From assembly GCA_021808875.1 (NCBI GenBank), contig JAKBAU010000016.1, positions 1 to 23,522 on the forward strand: a stretch of DNA of 23,522 bases, in the 5' to 3' direction. The notes below the pieces were generated by a model. That model did not search any database and had not been told where the DNA came from. It saw only the letters and a list, made by a program, of their open reading frames with translations. Position numbers and translations under genes: made by a program. This document shows positions 1 through 8,506 of the stretch, in pieces. Source of the DNA: Pseudomonadota bacterium. Its GTDB lineage: Bacteria; Pseudomonadota; Alphaproteobacteria; Micropepsales; Micropepsaceae. The number at the start of each line of letters is the position of its first letter. Within the stretch, counting starts at the first letter, position 1.

Positions 1-1
1 G

Positions 2-679
2 CGCCCCGATTCCAACGTCGAGGGTCGCAATGTCTACGATGCCCGCAAGGCCATCGGTGAGGAACTGGCCCGGGAAAGCCCGGCCAATGCCGATATCGTC
101 ATCCCCGTCCCCGATTCCGGTGTACCGGCAGCTCTCGGCTATGCTTTGGCCTCGGGGCTGCCTTTTGAGCTTGGCATCATTCGCAATCATTATGTGGGGC
201 GGACCTTCATCGCCCCCTCTGACCGCATTCGTCACCTGAGCGTAAGGCTCAAGCACAACCCCAACCGCGCCCAACTCAAGGGCAAGCGGGTGGTCCTCGT
301 CGATGATTCCATCGTCCGGGGCACTACTTCCAAGAAGATCGTCCAGATGGTGCGCGATGCCGGAGCGGCGGAGGTGCATTTTCGTATCGCTTCGCCTCCT
401 ACCACGCACTCCTGTTTCTACGGGGTGGACACACCCAACTCCGAAGATCTGCTGGCCCACAAGATGGATGTCGAGGGCATGCGCCGCTATATCGGCGCCG
501 ACACCCTCGCCTTTGTATCGATGGATGGTCTTTACCGTGCGGTCGGCGAACCAGGACGTCGCCGCGAGCAGCCCCAGTTCTGCGACGCCTGCTTCTCCGG
601 CGACTATCCGATTGAGCTCGCAGACAAGAACGGCGGAGAAAGCGGGCGCCAACTCTCGCTGCTCGCCGAAGTCGCGTGA
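2..679 (+). CDS. purF: Amidophosphoribosyltransferase, C-terminal part (5' end outside window)
   Basis: First committed enzyme of purine synthesis: it makes 5-phosphoribosylamine from PRPP and glutamine in the cytoplasm. The window holds the last 225 residues in an open frame from base 2, so the N-terminal glutaminase domain is missing. The PRPP-binding loop VVLVDDSIVRGTTS (about 297-340) is the signature of the phosphoribosyltransferase domain, and SPPTTHSCFYGVDTP follows it. The Cys in that stretch and the C-terminal CDAC pair match three of the four [4Fe-4S] ligands of the Bacillus-type enzyme, so a cluster-containing, probably propeptide-processed form is likely; the fourth Cys would lie upstream. 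The end QLSLLAEVA looks like an intact alphaproteobacterial PurF terminus. A 74-nt gap without a clear terminator separates it from the downstream SDR, so co-transcription is likely. Confidence 0.97.
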   Translation, partial: RPDSNVEGRNVYDARKAIGEELARESPANADIVIPVPDSGVPAALGYALASGLPFELGIIRNHYVGRTFIAPSDRIRHLSVRLKHNPNRAQLKGKRVVLVDDSIVRGTTSKKIVQMVRDAGAAEVHFRIASPPTTHSCFYGVDTPNSEDLLAHKMDVEGMRRYIGADTLAFVSMDGLYRAVGEPGRRREQPQFCDACFSGDYPIELADKNGGESGRQLSLLAEVA

Positions 680-753
680 GCCCCTGCTTGCCATAGGTCC
701 AAAGCCGCACGCAGGGCACGCTGCTCAAAACCTGATCATGATGAAAGACTGAC

Positions 754-1461
754 ATGGCCCGTTTCAGCGACCGCATTGTTCTTGTCACTGGCGCTTCACG
801 CGGCATCGGCCGCGCTGCCGCCCTTGGTCTTGCCAAGGAAGGCGCCCACGTGATCGCGCTGGCTCGCACCGTTGGCGCACTTGAAGAGCTCGATGACGAG
901 ATTGCGGCCCTGGGCGGCAGCTGCACGCTGGTACCGCTGGATCTTAAGGATTTTGCAGCTCTCGACCGGCTGGGAGGCTCGATCTATGAGCGCTGGGGCC
1001 ATCTGGACGGTGTCCTTGCCAATGCCGGCGTGCTGGGCGTGCTAACCCCGCTCACTCACCTTGACCCGGAGACTTTGGCCGAAGCTATCGCCATCAACGT
1101 GACCGCCAACTGGCGCCTCATCCGTTCGCTCGATCCGCTGCTGAAGGCCTCGGATTCAGGACGCGCAGTGTTCGTGACGAGTGCTGCGGCTCGCAAGAAC
1201 CGGGCCTATTGGGGCTGCTATGCCCTCACCAAGGCGGCGCTTGAATCCCTCGCTCTGACCTATGCGGACGAGTGCGATAACAGCAAGGTCCGCGTCAATC
1301 TCTTCAACCCAGGACCAATCCGCACGGCGATGCGCGCGCGGGCATTTCCCGGTGAAGACCCCAACAGTCTCAAACAGCCCGATGCCGTTGTTCCTGCTAT
1401 CCTCGAACTTCTGGCGTCATCATGCCAGCTGAATGGCACACGACAGGACTTTGCCTCGTGA
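754..1461 (+). CDS. Short-chain dehydrogenase/reductase (SDR), substrate unknown
   Basis: Classical SDR of 235 residues, a usual length. Seen: the cofactor glycine motif TGASRGIG (residues 12-19), NAG (90-92), and a catalytic Ser143-Tyr156-Lys160 set in VFVTSAA and YALTK. It should be a cytosolic NAD(P)-dependent oxidoreductase. Arg38 after the second strand is compatible with NADP preference, but this is weak. The substrate cannot be read from sequence. It follows purF by 74 nt on the same strand; from memory an SDR next to purF recurs in Rhizobiales, which hints at a housekeeping role, but no purine-pathway function is known to me. The ATG at 754 has only a poor ribosome binding site. It is convergent with the ABC permease gene, with 36 nt between them and no clear terminator hairpin. 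Confidence 0.9.
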   Translation: MARFSDRIVLVTGASRGIGRAAALGLAKEGAHVIALARTVGALEELDDEIAALGGSCTLVPLDLKDFAALDRLGGSIYERWGHLDGVLANAGVLGVLTPLTHLDPETLAEAIAINVTANWRLIRSLDPLLKASDSGRAVFVTSAAARKNRAYWGCYALTKAALESLALTYADECDNSKVRVNLFNPGPIRTAMRARAFPGEDPNSLKQPDAVVPAILELLASSCQLNGTRQDFAS

Positions 1462-1497
1462 ACCCAAGTGGCGCGGTTGAGACCGAGCCCATAAATC

Positions 1498-2244
1498 TCA
1501 AACCTGCATGCGCGCGAAGCTGCGGGCGGCCAGCAGCAGAAGAATGAATGACAGTGCGAGCGTTACAGAAAGATCCACGAGCAGTGAAAACTGTGAGTTC
1601 CCGGTCAGAAGCCTGCGCAGGGCATCGACGCCATAGGTTAGCGGATCCATCATGGCCAGCACGCGCATGGCCGACGCCACGCGGTCCAGCGGGAAGACCG
1701 CGCCGGAGAGGAAAAACATCGGCATCACCACAAAATTCATGACCAGCGGGTAGCCCTGCATATCCCGCATCAAGGTGCCCAGAAAGAGACCGAAGGCGGC
1801 AAATAGAAAGGCAAGACTGAGCCCGGCACCAACTGCCGCGATCACCCCCCACCAGTGTTCCGGGCGAAAGCCGAGCGCGATGGACAGGAGTAGCACCAAA
1901 AGTCCCTGCAAAGTCGAGGTCGTGGAGCCGCCGAGCACGCGTCCGAACATGATGGCCACGCGACTGACCGGTGCCACCAGCGTCTCCTTCAGAAAGCCAA
2001 ACTGGCGATCCCAGATCAGATCCATGCCCGAAAACACCGAGGTGAAAATGATACTCATCGCCATGATGCCCGGCGCCAGGAAGTTCAGGTAATTCCCAGC
2101 CCCCGCGGCCTGGAACACCCGTCCCAGACCAAAGCCGAGGGCGACGAAAAAGAGCAATGGCTGGCCCAATGAGGCGACGATGCGAGCGGGGCTTCGCCAA
2201 TACCGCTTCAGCTGCCGCAGCCACATGACATAGATTGCGCCCAT
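1498..2244 (-). CDS. ABC-2 type transporter permease
   Basis: Inner-membrane subunit of an ABC exporter, 248 residues with about six hydrophobic segments and the ABC-2 layout: a short cytoplasmic N-terminus (MGAIYVMWLRQLKRYWRSP), then membrane helices, with the family-typical stretch LVMNFVVMPMFFLSGAVFPLD near residues 165-195. The family includes DrrB and NodJ, which export drugs, lipids or lipo-oligosaccharides; the substrate here is unknown. Its ATG lies 2 nt after the stop of the ATPase gene, so the two are almost certainly co-translated partners. It is the last gene of the minus-strand run that begins with the yfgM-like gene. Confidence 0.92.
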   Translation of the reverse strand: MGAIYVMWLRQLKRYWRSPARIVASLGQPLLFFVALGFGLGRVFQAAGAGNYLNFLAPGIMAMSIIFTSVFSGMDLIWDRQFGFLKETLVAPVSRVAIMFGRVLGGSTTSTLQGLLVLLLSIALGFRPEHWWGVIAAVGAGLSLAFLFAAFGLFLGTLMRDMQGYPLVMNFVVMPMFFLSGAVFPLDRVASAMRVLAMMDPLTYGVDALRRLLTGNSQFSLLVDLSVTLALSFILLLLAARSFARMQV

Positions 2245-2246
2245 GG

Positions 2247-3044
2247 CTAGCGTCTCCAGGCTTTGCGCAGATTGCGCATGCGTTCGAGGCCGCCATCGTC
2301 TCCCTCGCGGATCTCATGGCCCGTGAGCGTGAGAAACGCCTGTTCCAACGACTGGCTGTTAGTCTGCGCACAGAGTTCCTGCGCAGTGCCCATGGCCACG
2401 ATCGCGCCATGGTCGATGATGGCAATGTGGCGAGCAACACGCTCAGCTTCTTCCATGTAGTGCGTGGTAAAGAAAACTGTGGTGCCCTGGCGTGCATTGA
2501 GTTCCTGCAGATAGGACCACATGTGGTTGCGCGTCTGCGGATCGAGGCCGAGGGTCGGTTCGTCAAGAAAGATGATCCGCGGCTCGTGAAGCAGTCCACG
2601 GGCAATCTCCAGCCGCCGCTTCATGCCGCCGGAAAACTCCCGCACCAGGCTGTCGCGACGATCGTAAAGTTCGACAAACGCAAGCAAGGTGTCGATGCGC
2701 TGCCGCCGCTCTGCCTTCGCGACCCCGTAAAGAATGCCGTGAAACTCCATGTTCTCGAAAGCGGTTAGGTCATCGTCAAGGCTTGAATCCTGGAACACGA
2801 TGCCGAACGAACGACGCACCGCATAGGACTGGGTAACCGGATCAAAGCCATTGACCCGCATCCGCCCCGAACTCGGTCGCAGGATGGTGGTCAGCATCTT
2901 GATTGTGGTCGACTTGCCAGCACCATTGGGTCCCAGAAAGGCAAATATATCTCCAGCCTCGACCCTGACCGTAACATCCTTGACCGCCATGACCTCGCCG
3001 AAGCGCTTGCACAGATGCTCGACTTCAATCACCGCAGCCATCAT
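2247..3044 (-). CDS. ABC exporter ATP-binding protein (ABC-2 / NodI-DrrA type)
   Basis: Cytoplasmic ATPase of 265 residues that powers the permease encoded directly downstream. Seen: Walker A GPNGAGKST (38-46), Q-loop in VFQDSSLD, signature FSGGMKRRLEIARGL, Walker B IIFLDEPTLGLDP, and H-loop FTTHYMEEAE. The TTHYMEEAE ending and GMKRRLEIA signature are typical of the DrrA/NodI/CcmA-like group that pairs with ABC-2 permeases. The start is one of two adjacent ATG codons (3042-3044 or 3039-3041). The gene begins 2 nt after the der stop and ends 2 nt before the permease start, so it belongs to the bamB-der transcription unit. The substrate is unknown. Confidence 0.94.
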   Translation of the reverse strand: MMAAVIEVEHLCKRFGEVMAVKDVTVRVEAGDIFAFLGPNGAGKSTTIKMLTTILRPSSGRMRVNGFDPVTQSYAVRRSFGIVFQDSSLDDDLTAFENMEFHGILYGVAKAERRQRIDTLLAFVELYDRRDSLVREFSGGMKRRLEIARGLLHEPRIIFLDEPTLGLDPQTRNHMWSYLQELNARQGTTVFFTTHYMEEAERVARHIAIIDHGAIVAMGTAQELCAQTNSQSLEQAFLTLTGHEIREGDDGGLERMRNLRKAWRR

Positions 3045-3046
3045 GC

Positions 3047-4393
3047 TTATCCGTCTGCAAAGGGATTTTTGGAGGTGCGCAACATAAAACGTATCGGGGT
3101 TCCCTCGAGCGCAAATGTCTCCCGCAAGCCATGCGCCAGAAAGCGCAGATAGCTTTCGGGGAGCGCCTTCAACTGCGTACCGAACAGGGCGAAACTGGGA
3201 GGACGCGCCTTAGGCTGGGTCATGTAGCGGATGCGCACGCGCCGGCCATGAATCGCCGGCGGAGGATGACGCGCGAGCGCCTGTTCGAGAAAGCGGTTCA
3301 GCTGGGCAGTTGTGACACGATGGTTCCAAGCCGCATCGGCCGCTTCGATCGCCGTCCCAAGCCGTTCCATACCCTCGCCAGTGCGCGCCGAAATGGCGAC
3401 GAGAGGCGCGCCAGATACTTGGGGCAGCGCGGCATCAAGGCTTTGCCGGAATTCCTTCAGCTTGCCCTGAGGGTCGGAGAGCAGGTCCCACTTGTTGAGG
3501 GCAAAGACGATGGCGCGCCCTTCGCGGGCGATCAGATCGGCAATCGAGAGATCCTGCTTTTCGAAAGGGTGGGTGGCATCCATGATCAGCACCACGCATT
3601 CGGCAAAGCGGATGGCCCCGAGGCTTGAGCCGACCGCGAGTTCCTCGAGCGTCTTACCGGCCACGCGCGCCTTCCTGCGCATACCCGCGGTGTCGTAGAT
3701 CAGGACCGGGCGGCCTGCAATCTGCCAGGACGCAGCGATGGCGTCGCGAGTGATCCCGGCTTCCGGTCCGGTGAGCGCCCGTTCGCTGCCAATCAGTCGA
3801 TTGAACAAGCTCGACTTGCCAACATTGGGCCTGCCGACAAGTGCAATGCGCAGCGGCTTGATGGTGCCCTCAGAGACCTCCTCCTCATTCTCCTGCGGGG
3901 GGCGCGGCAAGAGCGCCTGCAATTGTTCGAAGAGTTCCCCCACCCCCAGACCGTGCTCGGCCGACACCGCAATGGGCTCGCCAAATCCCAGGCCGTAGGC
4001 TTCAGAAAAACCTCCCTGCGAGGCGCGGCTCTCACATTTGTTGACGACCAGGATAATAGGCTTGCCGGAGCGGCGCAGGCTGAGAGCAATGGTTTCGTCT
4101 CCCGCCGTAATCCCTTCGCGTCCATCAATCATGAAAAGACACACGTCCGCCTCTGCGATGGCCAGGCGCGACTGCAGCGTCATGCGCTGGGCCAGGCTGC
4201 CATCGGGGCCCATCTCAAATCCCGCAGTATCGACAAGACGCAGGGTCATGCCGTGGAGTTCGATCTCGGCCTCCTGGCGATCCCGGGTGACACCCGGGGT
4301 GTCATGCACGATGGCAAGACGGCGTCCAGCGAGCCGGTTGAACAGTGTTGACTTGCCGACATTGGGCCGGCCGATGATGGCAACGCTCAGCAT
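3047..4393 (-). CDS. der: Ribosome biogenesis GTPase Der (EngA)
   Basis: Tandem-GTPase required for 50S ribosomal subunit assembly. The 448 residues contain G domain 1 with GRPNVGKST (8-16), DTAG (55-58) and NKCE (118-121), an acidic linker (about 168-175), G domain 2 with GRPNVGKSS (187-195), DTAG (234-237) and NKWD (300-303), and a C-terminal KH-like domain ending near RFMLRTSKNPF. The length is normal. On the minus strand an AAGG sits several bases before the ATG. It lies 78 nt downstream of bamB, matching the conserved yfgM-bamB-der order of E. coli, and only 2 nt upstream of the ABC ATPase gene. Confidence 0.98.
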   Translation of the reverse strand: MLSVAIIGRPNVGKSTLFNRLAGRRLAIVHDTPGVTRDRQEAEIELHGMTLRLVDTAGFEMGPDGSLAQRMTLQSRLAIAEADVCLFMIDGREGITAGDETIALSLRRSGKPIILVVNKCESRASQGGFSEAYGLGFGEPIAVSAEHGLGVGELFEQLQALLPRPPQENEEEVSEGTIKPLRIALVGRPNVGKSSLFNRLIGSERALTGPEAGITRDAIAASWQIAGRPVLIYDTAGMRRKARVAGKTLEELAVGSSLGAIRFAECVVLIMDATHPFEKQDLSIADLIAREGRAIVFALNKWDLLSDPQGKLKEFRQSLDAALPQVSGAPLVAISARTGEGMERLGTAIEAADAAWNHRVTTAQLNRFLEQALARHPPPAIHGRRVRIRYMTQPKARPPSFALFGTQLKALPESYLRFLAHGLRETFALEGTPIRFMLRTSKNPFADG

Positions 4394-4471
4394 GGCTACC
4401 TTGAGAGCCGGTGGCGCTCACATTGTCCAATTGGGGCATGAGCCCATGATTCATGTACGAAAGGGACTAGC

Positions 4472-5902
4472 TTAACGCAACGCCACGAGTTCTGCACCGC
4501 GGGTATAAAGATAGACCATCTGATTGGCGACAATCGGACTGATGGTTTCGCCATCCGGGATGGAGATCCGTCCCAGCACATGGCCACTATAGGGCGAGAT
4601 CGATTCGGCATGGCCGTCAGAGGAGGTGACGATGAGACGATTGGAAACCAGCACCGGACCCGCCCAGACGATTGGCCCTTCGTGGTTCTCGGGATCCTCC
4701 CACCGCGAAAAAGCATGCATCCACTTTACCTTACCCGTCTTGCGCTCAAGGCAGAGTAGCTGATTGCGGGTGGTCATCACGTAGAGAACGTCACCGGCAA
4801 CCCAAGGGGTATAGATACCTGTGATATCCTTGGTCCACACCCGCTCTCCGGTGCTCAGCCTGATGGCAGCCATCAGGCCTGAATGGCTGATGGCAAAGAC
4901 CATGTCGCGATCAACCACCGGTTCGGCGGCGATGTCGTCGATCTCGCCCAGCGCAGTGATGCTGTGGAGCTTGGAGAGCGTGTCGGACCAAGCGACATGC
5001 CCATTGGTCACACGAATGGCAAAGAGCTCCCCTGAGGTATAGGGCGCGATCACATATTCGTTGGCCACTGCCACGCTCGAGGACTTCAGGATCGAGGCAT
5101 GTTCGGAGATGCCCTCTTGGTCCCACAGCTCGTGGCCGTTCTTTTCGTTGAGCACATGCAGATGATTGTCGACCGAAGAAACGAAGACCCGCCCGCCATT
5201 GCCTACCGGAGCATTGATAAACGGCGTACCGATGTGAGTACGCCACAAGGTCTTGCCACTGGCCGGATCAAGCGCCAGAACGTCGCCAAAGCCGGTGGAG
5301 ACAAAGATCTTTCCGTTGTCGGAACCAAGTCCCCCGCCATAGCCCTTAGTGGGGTCGACGCGGCTGTCACTTCCGATCAGACCGAAGGACAGTTCGCTGA
5401 GGATGCTCTGTTCGCCTCTAGGTGCCACTGACCGCTTCCACAGACGTCTGCCTGTGGTTGCGTTGAAGGCGTAAACGTGACTGGCGGAATCAAGTACGAA
5501 GATCCGCCCGCCAGTGACGATGGGCGGCGCGGTCAGGCGGGAATCGCTGTCTGAACCTTTGCCCGCCTCGTGCTCCCAGACCACTCTCAGTGGCCCCGAT
5601 GCCATGAGGTGATACATGGCGTTGGTGGCGTAGCCTCCCGCTTCTGGCCAATCGTGATTGACGTAAGGCGCAGGAAGCACCACGGGGACCGATTTCAATT
5701 TCGGATCGGGACGCAGCTCATTGGCTTCGGTCAGAACCGGAATGCGCGTGCCCTTGAGGTTGGATTTGGTGGGCGTGCTGGCAAACCAGTGCGAAACCGC
5801 ACCGAGACCAAGCTGATCCAGCGTGCCGCAAGCTCCCAGTGACAAAGCGAGGCCAAGACAAAGCGACAGGCGCCAGGTCCGACACAGCGTCGATGACTTC
5901 AT
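4472..5902 (-). CDS. bamB: Outer membrane assembly lipoprotein BamB-like (PQQ-type beta-propeller)
   Basis: Probable lipoprotein of the BAM complex, which folds beta-barrel proteins into the outer membrane. The 476-residue product starts with a signal peptide and a lipobox ending LSLGAC (Cys about residue 25). The rest is a beta-propeller with repeated PQQ-like blades: motifs such as VYAFNATTGRRLWKR, VLALDPASGKTLWRT, LHVLNEKNGHELWDQ, LFAIRVTNGHVAWSD and LLCLERKTGKVKWMH recur about every 45-50 residues. It is longer than E. coli BamB (about 390 residues), as I recall for alphaproteobacterial members. Its ATG overlaps the yfgM-like stop in an ATGA (5899-5902), implying translational coupling. 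Context (yfgM-bamB-der) supports BamB over a PQQ enzyme; I see no quinoprotein active-site features. Confidence 0.92.
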   Translation of the reverse strand: MKSSTLCRTWRLSLCLGLALSLGACGTLDQLGLGAVSHWFASTPTKSNLKGTRIPVLTEANELRPDPKLKSVPVVLPAPYVNHDWPEAGGYATNAMYHLMASGPLRVVWEHEAGKGSDSDSRLTAPPIVTGGRIFVLDSASHVYAFNATTGRRLWKRSVAPRGEQSILSELSFGLIGSDSRVDPTKGYGGGLGSDNGKIFVSTGFGDVLALDPASGKTLWRTHIGTPFINAPVGNGGRVFVSSVDNHLHVLNEKNGHELWDQEGISEHASILKSSSVAVANEYVIAPYTSGELFAIRVTNGHVAWSDTLSKLHSITALGEIDDIAAEPVVDRDMVFAISHSGLMAAIRLSTGERVWTKDITGIYTPWVAGDVLYVMTTRNQLLCLERKTGKVKWMHAFSRWEDPENHEGPIVWAGPVLVSNRLIVTSSDGHAESISPYSGHVLGRISIPDGETISPIVANQMVYLYTRGAELVALR

Positions 5903-6693
5903 CGGTGAGCGTGGCCTCGACGTTGATGGGGCTTCGGATGGGTCGTAGCCGCCTTATGCCCGCTGGTCGCGGGTTTGGCGAGCGCCGGCGCAGTACCGGC
6001 CTTGGCTGCGGGAGGCGTGGCAGGCGGCGGCACCACACCATAGGCCTTGTCGCCCCCGGCATGGAGGAAAGTGGCCATAGCATTGGCGCGCTGACGCACT
6101 CCGATCGGAGCTTCGACATTGGCGGCCAAGGCCTGATATTCCTTCGCGGCGAGCGCAAATTTGCCGTCGCGATAATCGGCGTAGGCGAGAATTTCCCGGG
6201 CCATGAACCGCCAGGGGCTGGCAGCAGCCGTCAGAGGCGTCAGGAGCGCTTCAAGCTGCAGCCGCGGCATCGTATCGGCAAGCATCCAGCCCTCACGCAG
6301 CTTGGCAACGGCGGCGAGGAGCGGATCATCGCCTGCTGCCACTTTCTTGTAGAGTTCGAGTGCATCGGCACGATGGCCGGCTGCCAGCAGCGCATCGGCA
6401 TTGTGCAGGCGGGACACCACAGCATAGCCGGGCGGCGCCGTATCGGCGATCTTGGCGAAGGCCGTCGCCGCCTGTGCCGCATGGCCAGAAGCCATCAGCG
6501 CCTCGGCGGCCATGTAGGCCTGCGACGCCTTCAGGCTTGCGCGATGCTCGTAATAACGCCAGACCTGATAGCCTGCGGCCGCGAGGATGATGAGCGCCAC
6601 CACTGCGATGACGTAATCGCCATAGCGCTTCCACAGCTGCGCATAACGCTCGCGGCGGACTTCCTCCTCGATTTCGCGGAAGATGTCGGACAC
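5899..6693 (-). CDS. YfgM-like tetratricopeptide membrane protein
   Basis: Inner-membrane protein of 264 residues: a charged cytoplasmic N-terminus (MSDIFREIEEEVRRERYAQL), one membrane segment near residues 27-45 (IAVVALIILAAAGYQVW), and a helical-repeat periplasmic domain rich in Ala. In E. coli YfgM is an ancillary SecYEG/periplasmic chaperone partner encoded directly before bamB; family and position agree here. The start is GTG (6691-6693), supported by AAGGA about 7 nt upstream. The last 40 or so residues are a Pro/Ala/His-rich tail ending HQRRGHAHR, probably disordered; its role is unknown. First gene of the minus-strand unit; its promoter should lie in 6694-6924, but I see no convincing one on that strand. 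Confidence 0.85.
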   Translation of the reverse strand: MSDIFREIEEEVRRERYAQLWKRYGDYVIAVVALIILAAAGYQVWRYYEHRASLKASQAYMAAEALMASGHAAQAATAFAKIADTAPPGYAVVSRLHNADALLAAGHRADALELYKKVAAGDDPLLAAVAKLREGWMLADTMPRLQLEALLTPLTAAASPWRFMAREILAYADYRDGKFALAAKEYQALAANVEAPIGVRQRANAMATFLHAGGDKAYGVVPPPATPPAAKAGTAPALAKPATSGHKAATTHPKPHQRRGHAHR

Positions 6694-6855
6694 CAGAAAT
6701 TCCTTAGGCTGGGATCGACCGAAGCATCAGGACGCCACTCCCAAGTCTCCGACCAACGTCTTGACGGCGAAGGATGATTAGCGACTTGAGCGGCAATCCG
6801 CAACTCGCGATATCGGGAACGGCGCCGCCTCGCCCGGCCCTGGCCGCGCCCCCGC

Positions 6856-6885
6856 TTTACCGGAAGTGGAATTTTTCAGCATAAT
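6856..6885 (+). promoter_or_regulatory. Candidate promoter for the MFS gene
   Basis: TTTACC (6856-6861), an 18-nt spacer, and CATAAT (6880-6885) resemble a housekeeping promoter, matching 4/6 and 5/6 of the bacterial consensus. This AT-rich pocket (TTTTTCAGCATAATAT) stands out in GC-rich DNA. It lies 39 nt before the MFS start. Assigned by eye only. Confidence 0.35.
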
Positions 6886-6913
6886 ATCTGCCCAAGCTGG
6901 GCTGGGCGCCGTG

Positions 6914-6920
6914 AAGGAGG
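6914..6920 (+). promoter_or_regulatory. Strong Shine-Dalgarno site of the MFS gene
   Basis: AAGGAGG sits 4 nt before the ATG at 6925, a near-perfect anti-16S match. It fixes the start codon and is one of the strongest sites in the window. Confidence 0.7.
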
Positions 6921-6924
6921 CCAT

Positions 6925-8487
6925 ATGACTGCGGTTGAACAGGCCCCCAACGGGGCGAGGGCCTCACGTGACACCCCCGTGGGTCTGCGCATCGCGATCA
7001 TCTGCGCGATGATGGGCACCTTCATGCAGGTGCTCGATTCGACCATTGCCAATGTCGCCTTGCCCTACATGCAGGGTACCCTGCAGGCCAGCCGCGACCA
7101 GATCACCTGGGTTCTCACCTCCTACATCGTGGCTGCCGCGGTGATGACCGCTCCCGTAGGCTGGCTGTCCGCCCGCATCGGGCGCAAACCTTACTTTCTG
7201 ATCAGCATGACCGGGTTCACCGTGACCTCGGCGATGTGCGGGGCGGCCCAGTCCCTCGATCAGATGATCTTCTTTCGCATGCTCCAGGGCCTTTTTGGTG
7301 CCGCCCTCTCCCCCCTGTCGCAGTCCGTGGTGCTGGACCGCTTCCCCGCCGAAAAGCGCGGCATGATCATGTCGATCTGGGGCATGGTGGTGATGGTGGG
7401 TCCCATCATGGGGCCAACCCTAGGCGGCTGGCTGACAGATAATTATTCCTGGCGCTGGGTCTTTTACGTGAACGTTCCCGTGGGGATTCTCGCAGTTCTG
7501 GGAATGCTTATATTCCTTTCTGAAGATGAAACCGTGGAAGCGAAGACGTTCGACTGGACTGGATTTACGTTCTTTGCCATAGCCATTGCAGCGCTTCAGT
7601 TTATGCTCGATCGAGGAACCTCGAAAGACTGGTTCTCATCTGGTGAAATCATAACAGAAGCTGTTCTTTCTGGGACAGGTGCCTATCTTTTTATTGTCCA
7701 TTATTTCACAAGCGATCAAATCTTCCTCCCTCGCGGCCTTTTGAAGGACGTGAATTTCGTCTCTGCGCTCGTGCTGACGTTTTTCGTCGGCGTCCTGATG
7801 CTGGCGACCACCGCGCTCCTACCGCCGTTCCTGCAGGATCTGGGTGGCTACACCGTGCTCGATACCGGCCTGATGCTGGCGCCGCGCGGGGTGGGCACCA
7901 TGCTGACCATGATGCTGATGGGCAGGGTCGTCATGAAGGTGGATGCCCGTCTGCCCATGGCGGTTGGCTGTGTGCTCTTGACCTGGTCGATGTGGCAGAT
8001 GTCGTTATGGACCCCGTCCGTGACCCAAATGACGCTTGCCAGCACCACTTTCGTTCAGGGTGTCGGCATGGGACTCATTTTCATTCCTGCCAATGTCATG
8101 GCCTTCGCCACCCTGCCCTCCGAACTGCGCACAGATGCAGCGGCGATCATCAATCTGGTCCGCAACATGGGGATGGCCCTGGGGGTCTCGATCACCTCCT
8201 CGGCCCTGGCAGCGAGCATGCAGACTGTTCACGCCTCGCTGGCCGCCCATGTCACCCCCTTCAATCGGGCTTTGTCTGTCAATGCGCCAGCCCTGTTCTA
8301 CAACCCGCAATTGCCGCTGGGCCGCACGATCATGGAAATGATCGTCAACCAGCAGGCGCTCGCAATATCCTATGCCGACACCTTCTATCTCATGCTGTTC
8401 CTCAGCCTGCCGGCATTTCTGGTGCTGCTCGTGATCCCCAAACCCGAACCGACGGTCGGAACCGTCAAGATCGAGCCCCTAGAATAG
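6925..8487 (+). CDS. DHA2-family MFS multidrug efflux transporter (EmrB/QacA type)
   Basis: Proton-driven drug exporter of the inner membrane, 520 residues, with the 14-helix DHA2 pattern. Seen: motif D1-like LDSTIANVALP (about 33-43), motif A GWLSARIGRKPYF (about 78-90), and the antiporter motif C region GMVVMVGPIMGPTLGGWL (about 153-170). The start at 6925 has AAGGAGG 4 nt upstream. EmrB proteins usually work with an HlyD-type adaptor EmrA and often sit beside a regulator; neither is present, so the partner may be encoded elsewhere or the pump may act alone. Codons 190-275 (about 7490-7750) are only about 45% GC, against about 68% just downstream, and include three ATA codons, although the reading frame and protein pattern stay intact. 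The drug specificity is unknown. Confidence 0.93.
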   Translation: MTAVEQAPNGARASRDTPVGLRIAIICAMMGTFMQVLDSTIANVALPYMQGTLQASRDQITWVLTSYIVAAAVMTAPVGWLSARIGRKPYFLISMTGFTVTSAMCGAAQSLDQMIFFRMLQGLFGAALSPLSQSVVLDRFPAEKRGMIMSIWGMVVMVGPIMGPTLGGWLTDNYSWRWVFYVNVPVGILAVLGMLIFLSEDETVEAKTFDWTGFTFFAIAIAALQFMLDRGTSKDWFSSGEIITEAVLSGTGAYLFIVHYFTSDQIFLPRGLLKDVNFVSALVLTFFVGVLMLATTALLPPFLQDLGGYTVLDTGLMLAPRGVGTMLTMMLMGRVVMKVDARLPMAVGCVLLTWSMWQMSLWTPSVTQMTLASTTFVQGVGMGLIFIPANVMAFATLPSELRTDAAAIINLVRNMGMALGVSITSSALAASMQTVHASLAAHVTPFNRALSVNAPALFYNPQLPLGRTIMEMIVNQQALAISYADTFYLMLFLSLPAFLVLLVIPKPEPTVGTVKIEPLE

Positions 8488-8491
8488 AGAT

Positions 8492-8506
8492 CCGGCGTCA
8501 CGCCGG
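8492..8506. repeat. Short GC-rich hairpin after the MFS gene
   Basis: CCGGCG-TCA-CGCCGG is a perfect 6-bp inverted repeat that begins 4 nt after the MFS stop. No T-run follows on either side, so it is at best a weak or Rho-assisted terminator or an mRNA 3'-end stabiliser. Confidence 0.3.

Noticed and set aside
1397..2605. A 402-codon minus-strand reading frame
   Set aside because: It runs in another frame across the ABC permease, the ATPase and the end of the SDR; its translation has no domain pattern and it conflicts with three clear genes.
5839..6777. A 312-codon plus-strand frame opposite the yfgM-like gene
   Set aside because: The minus-strand gene has a ribosome binding site, membrane anchor and conserved position next to bamB; the plus frame has none of these.
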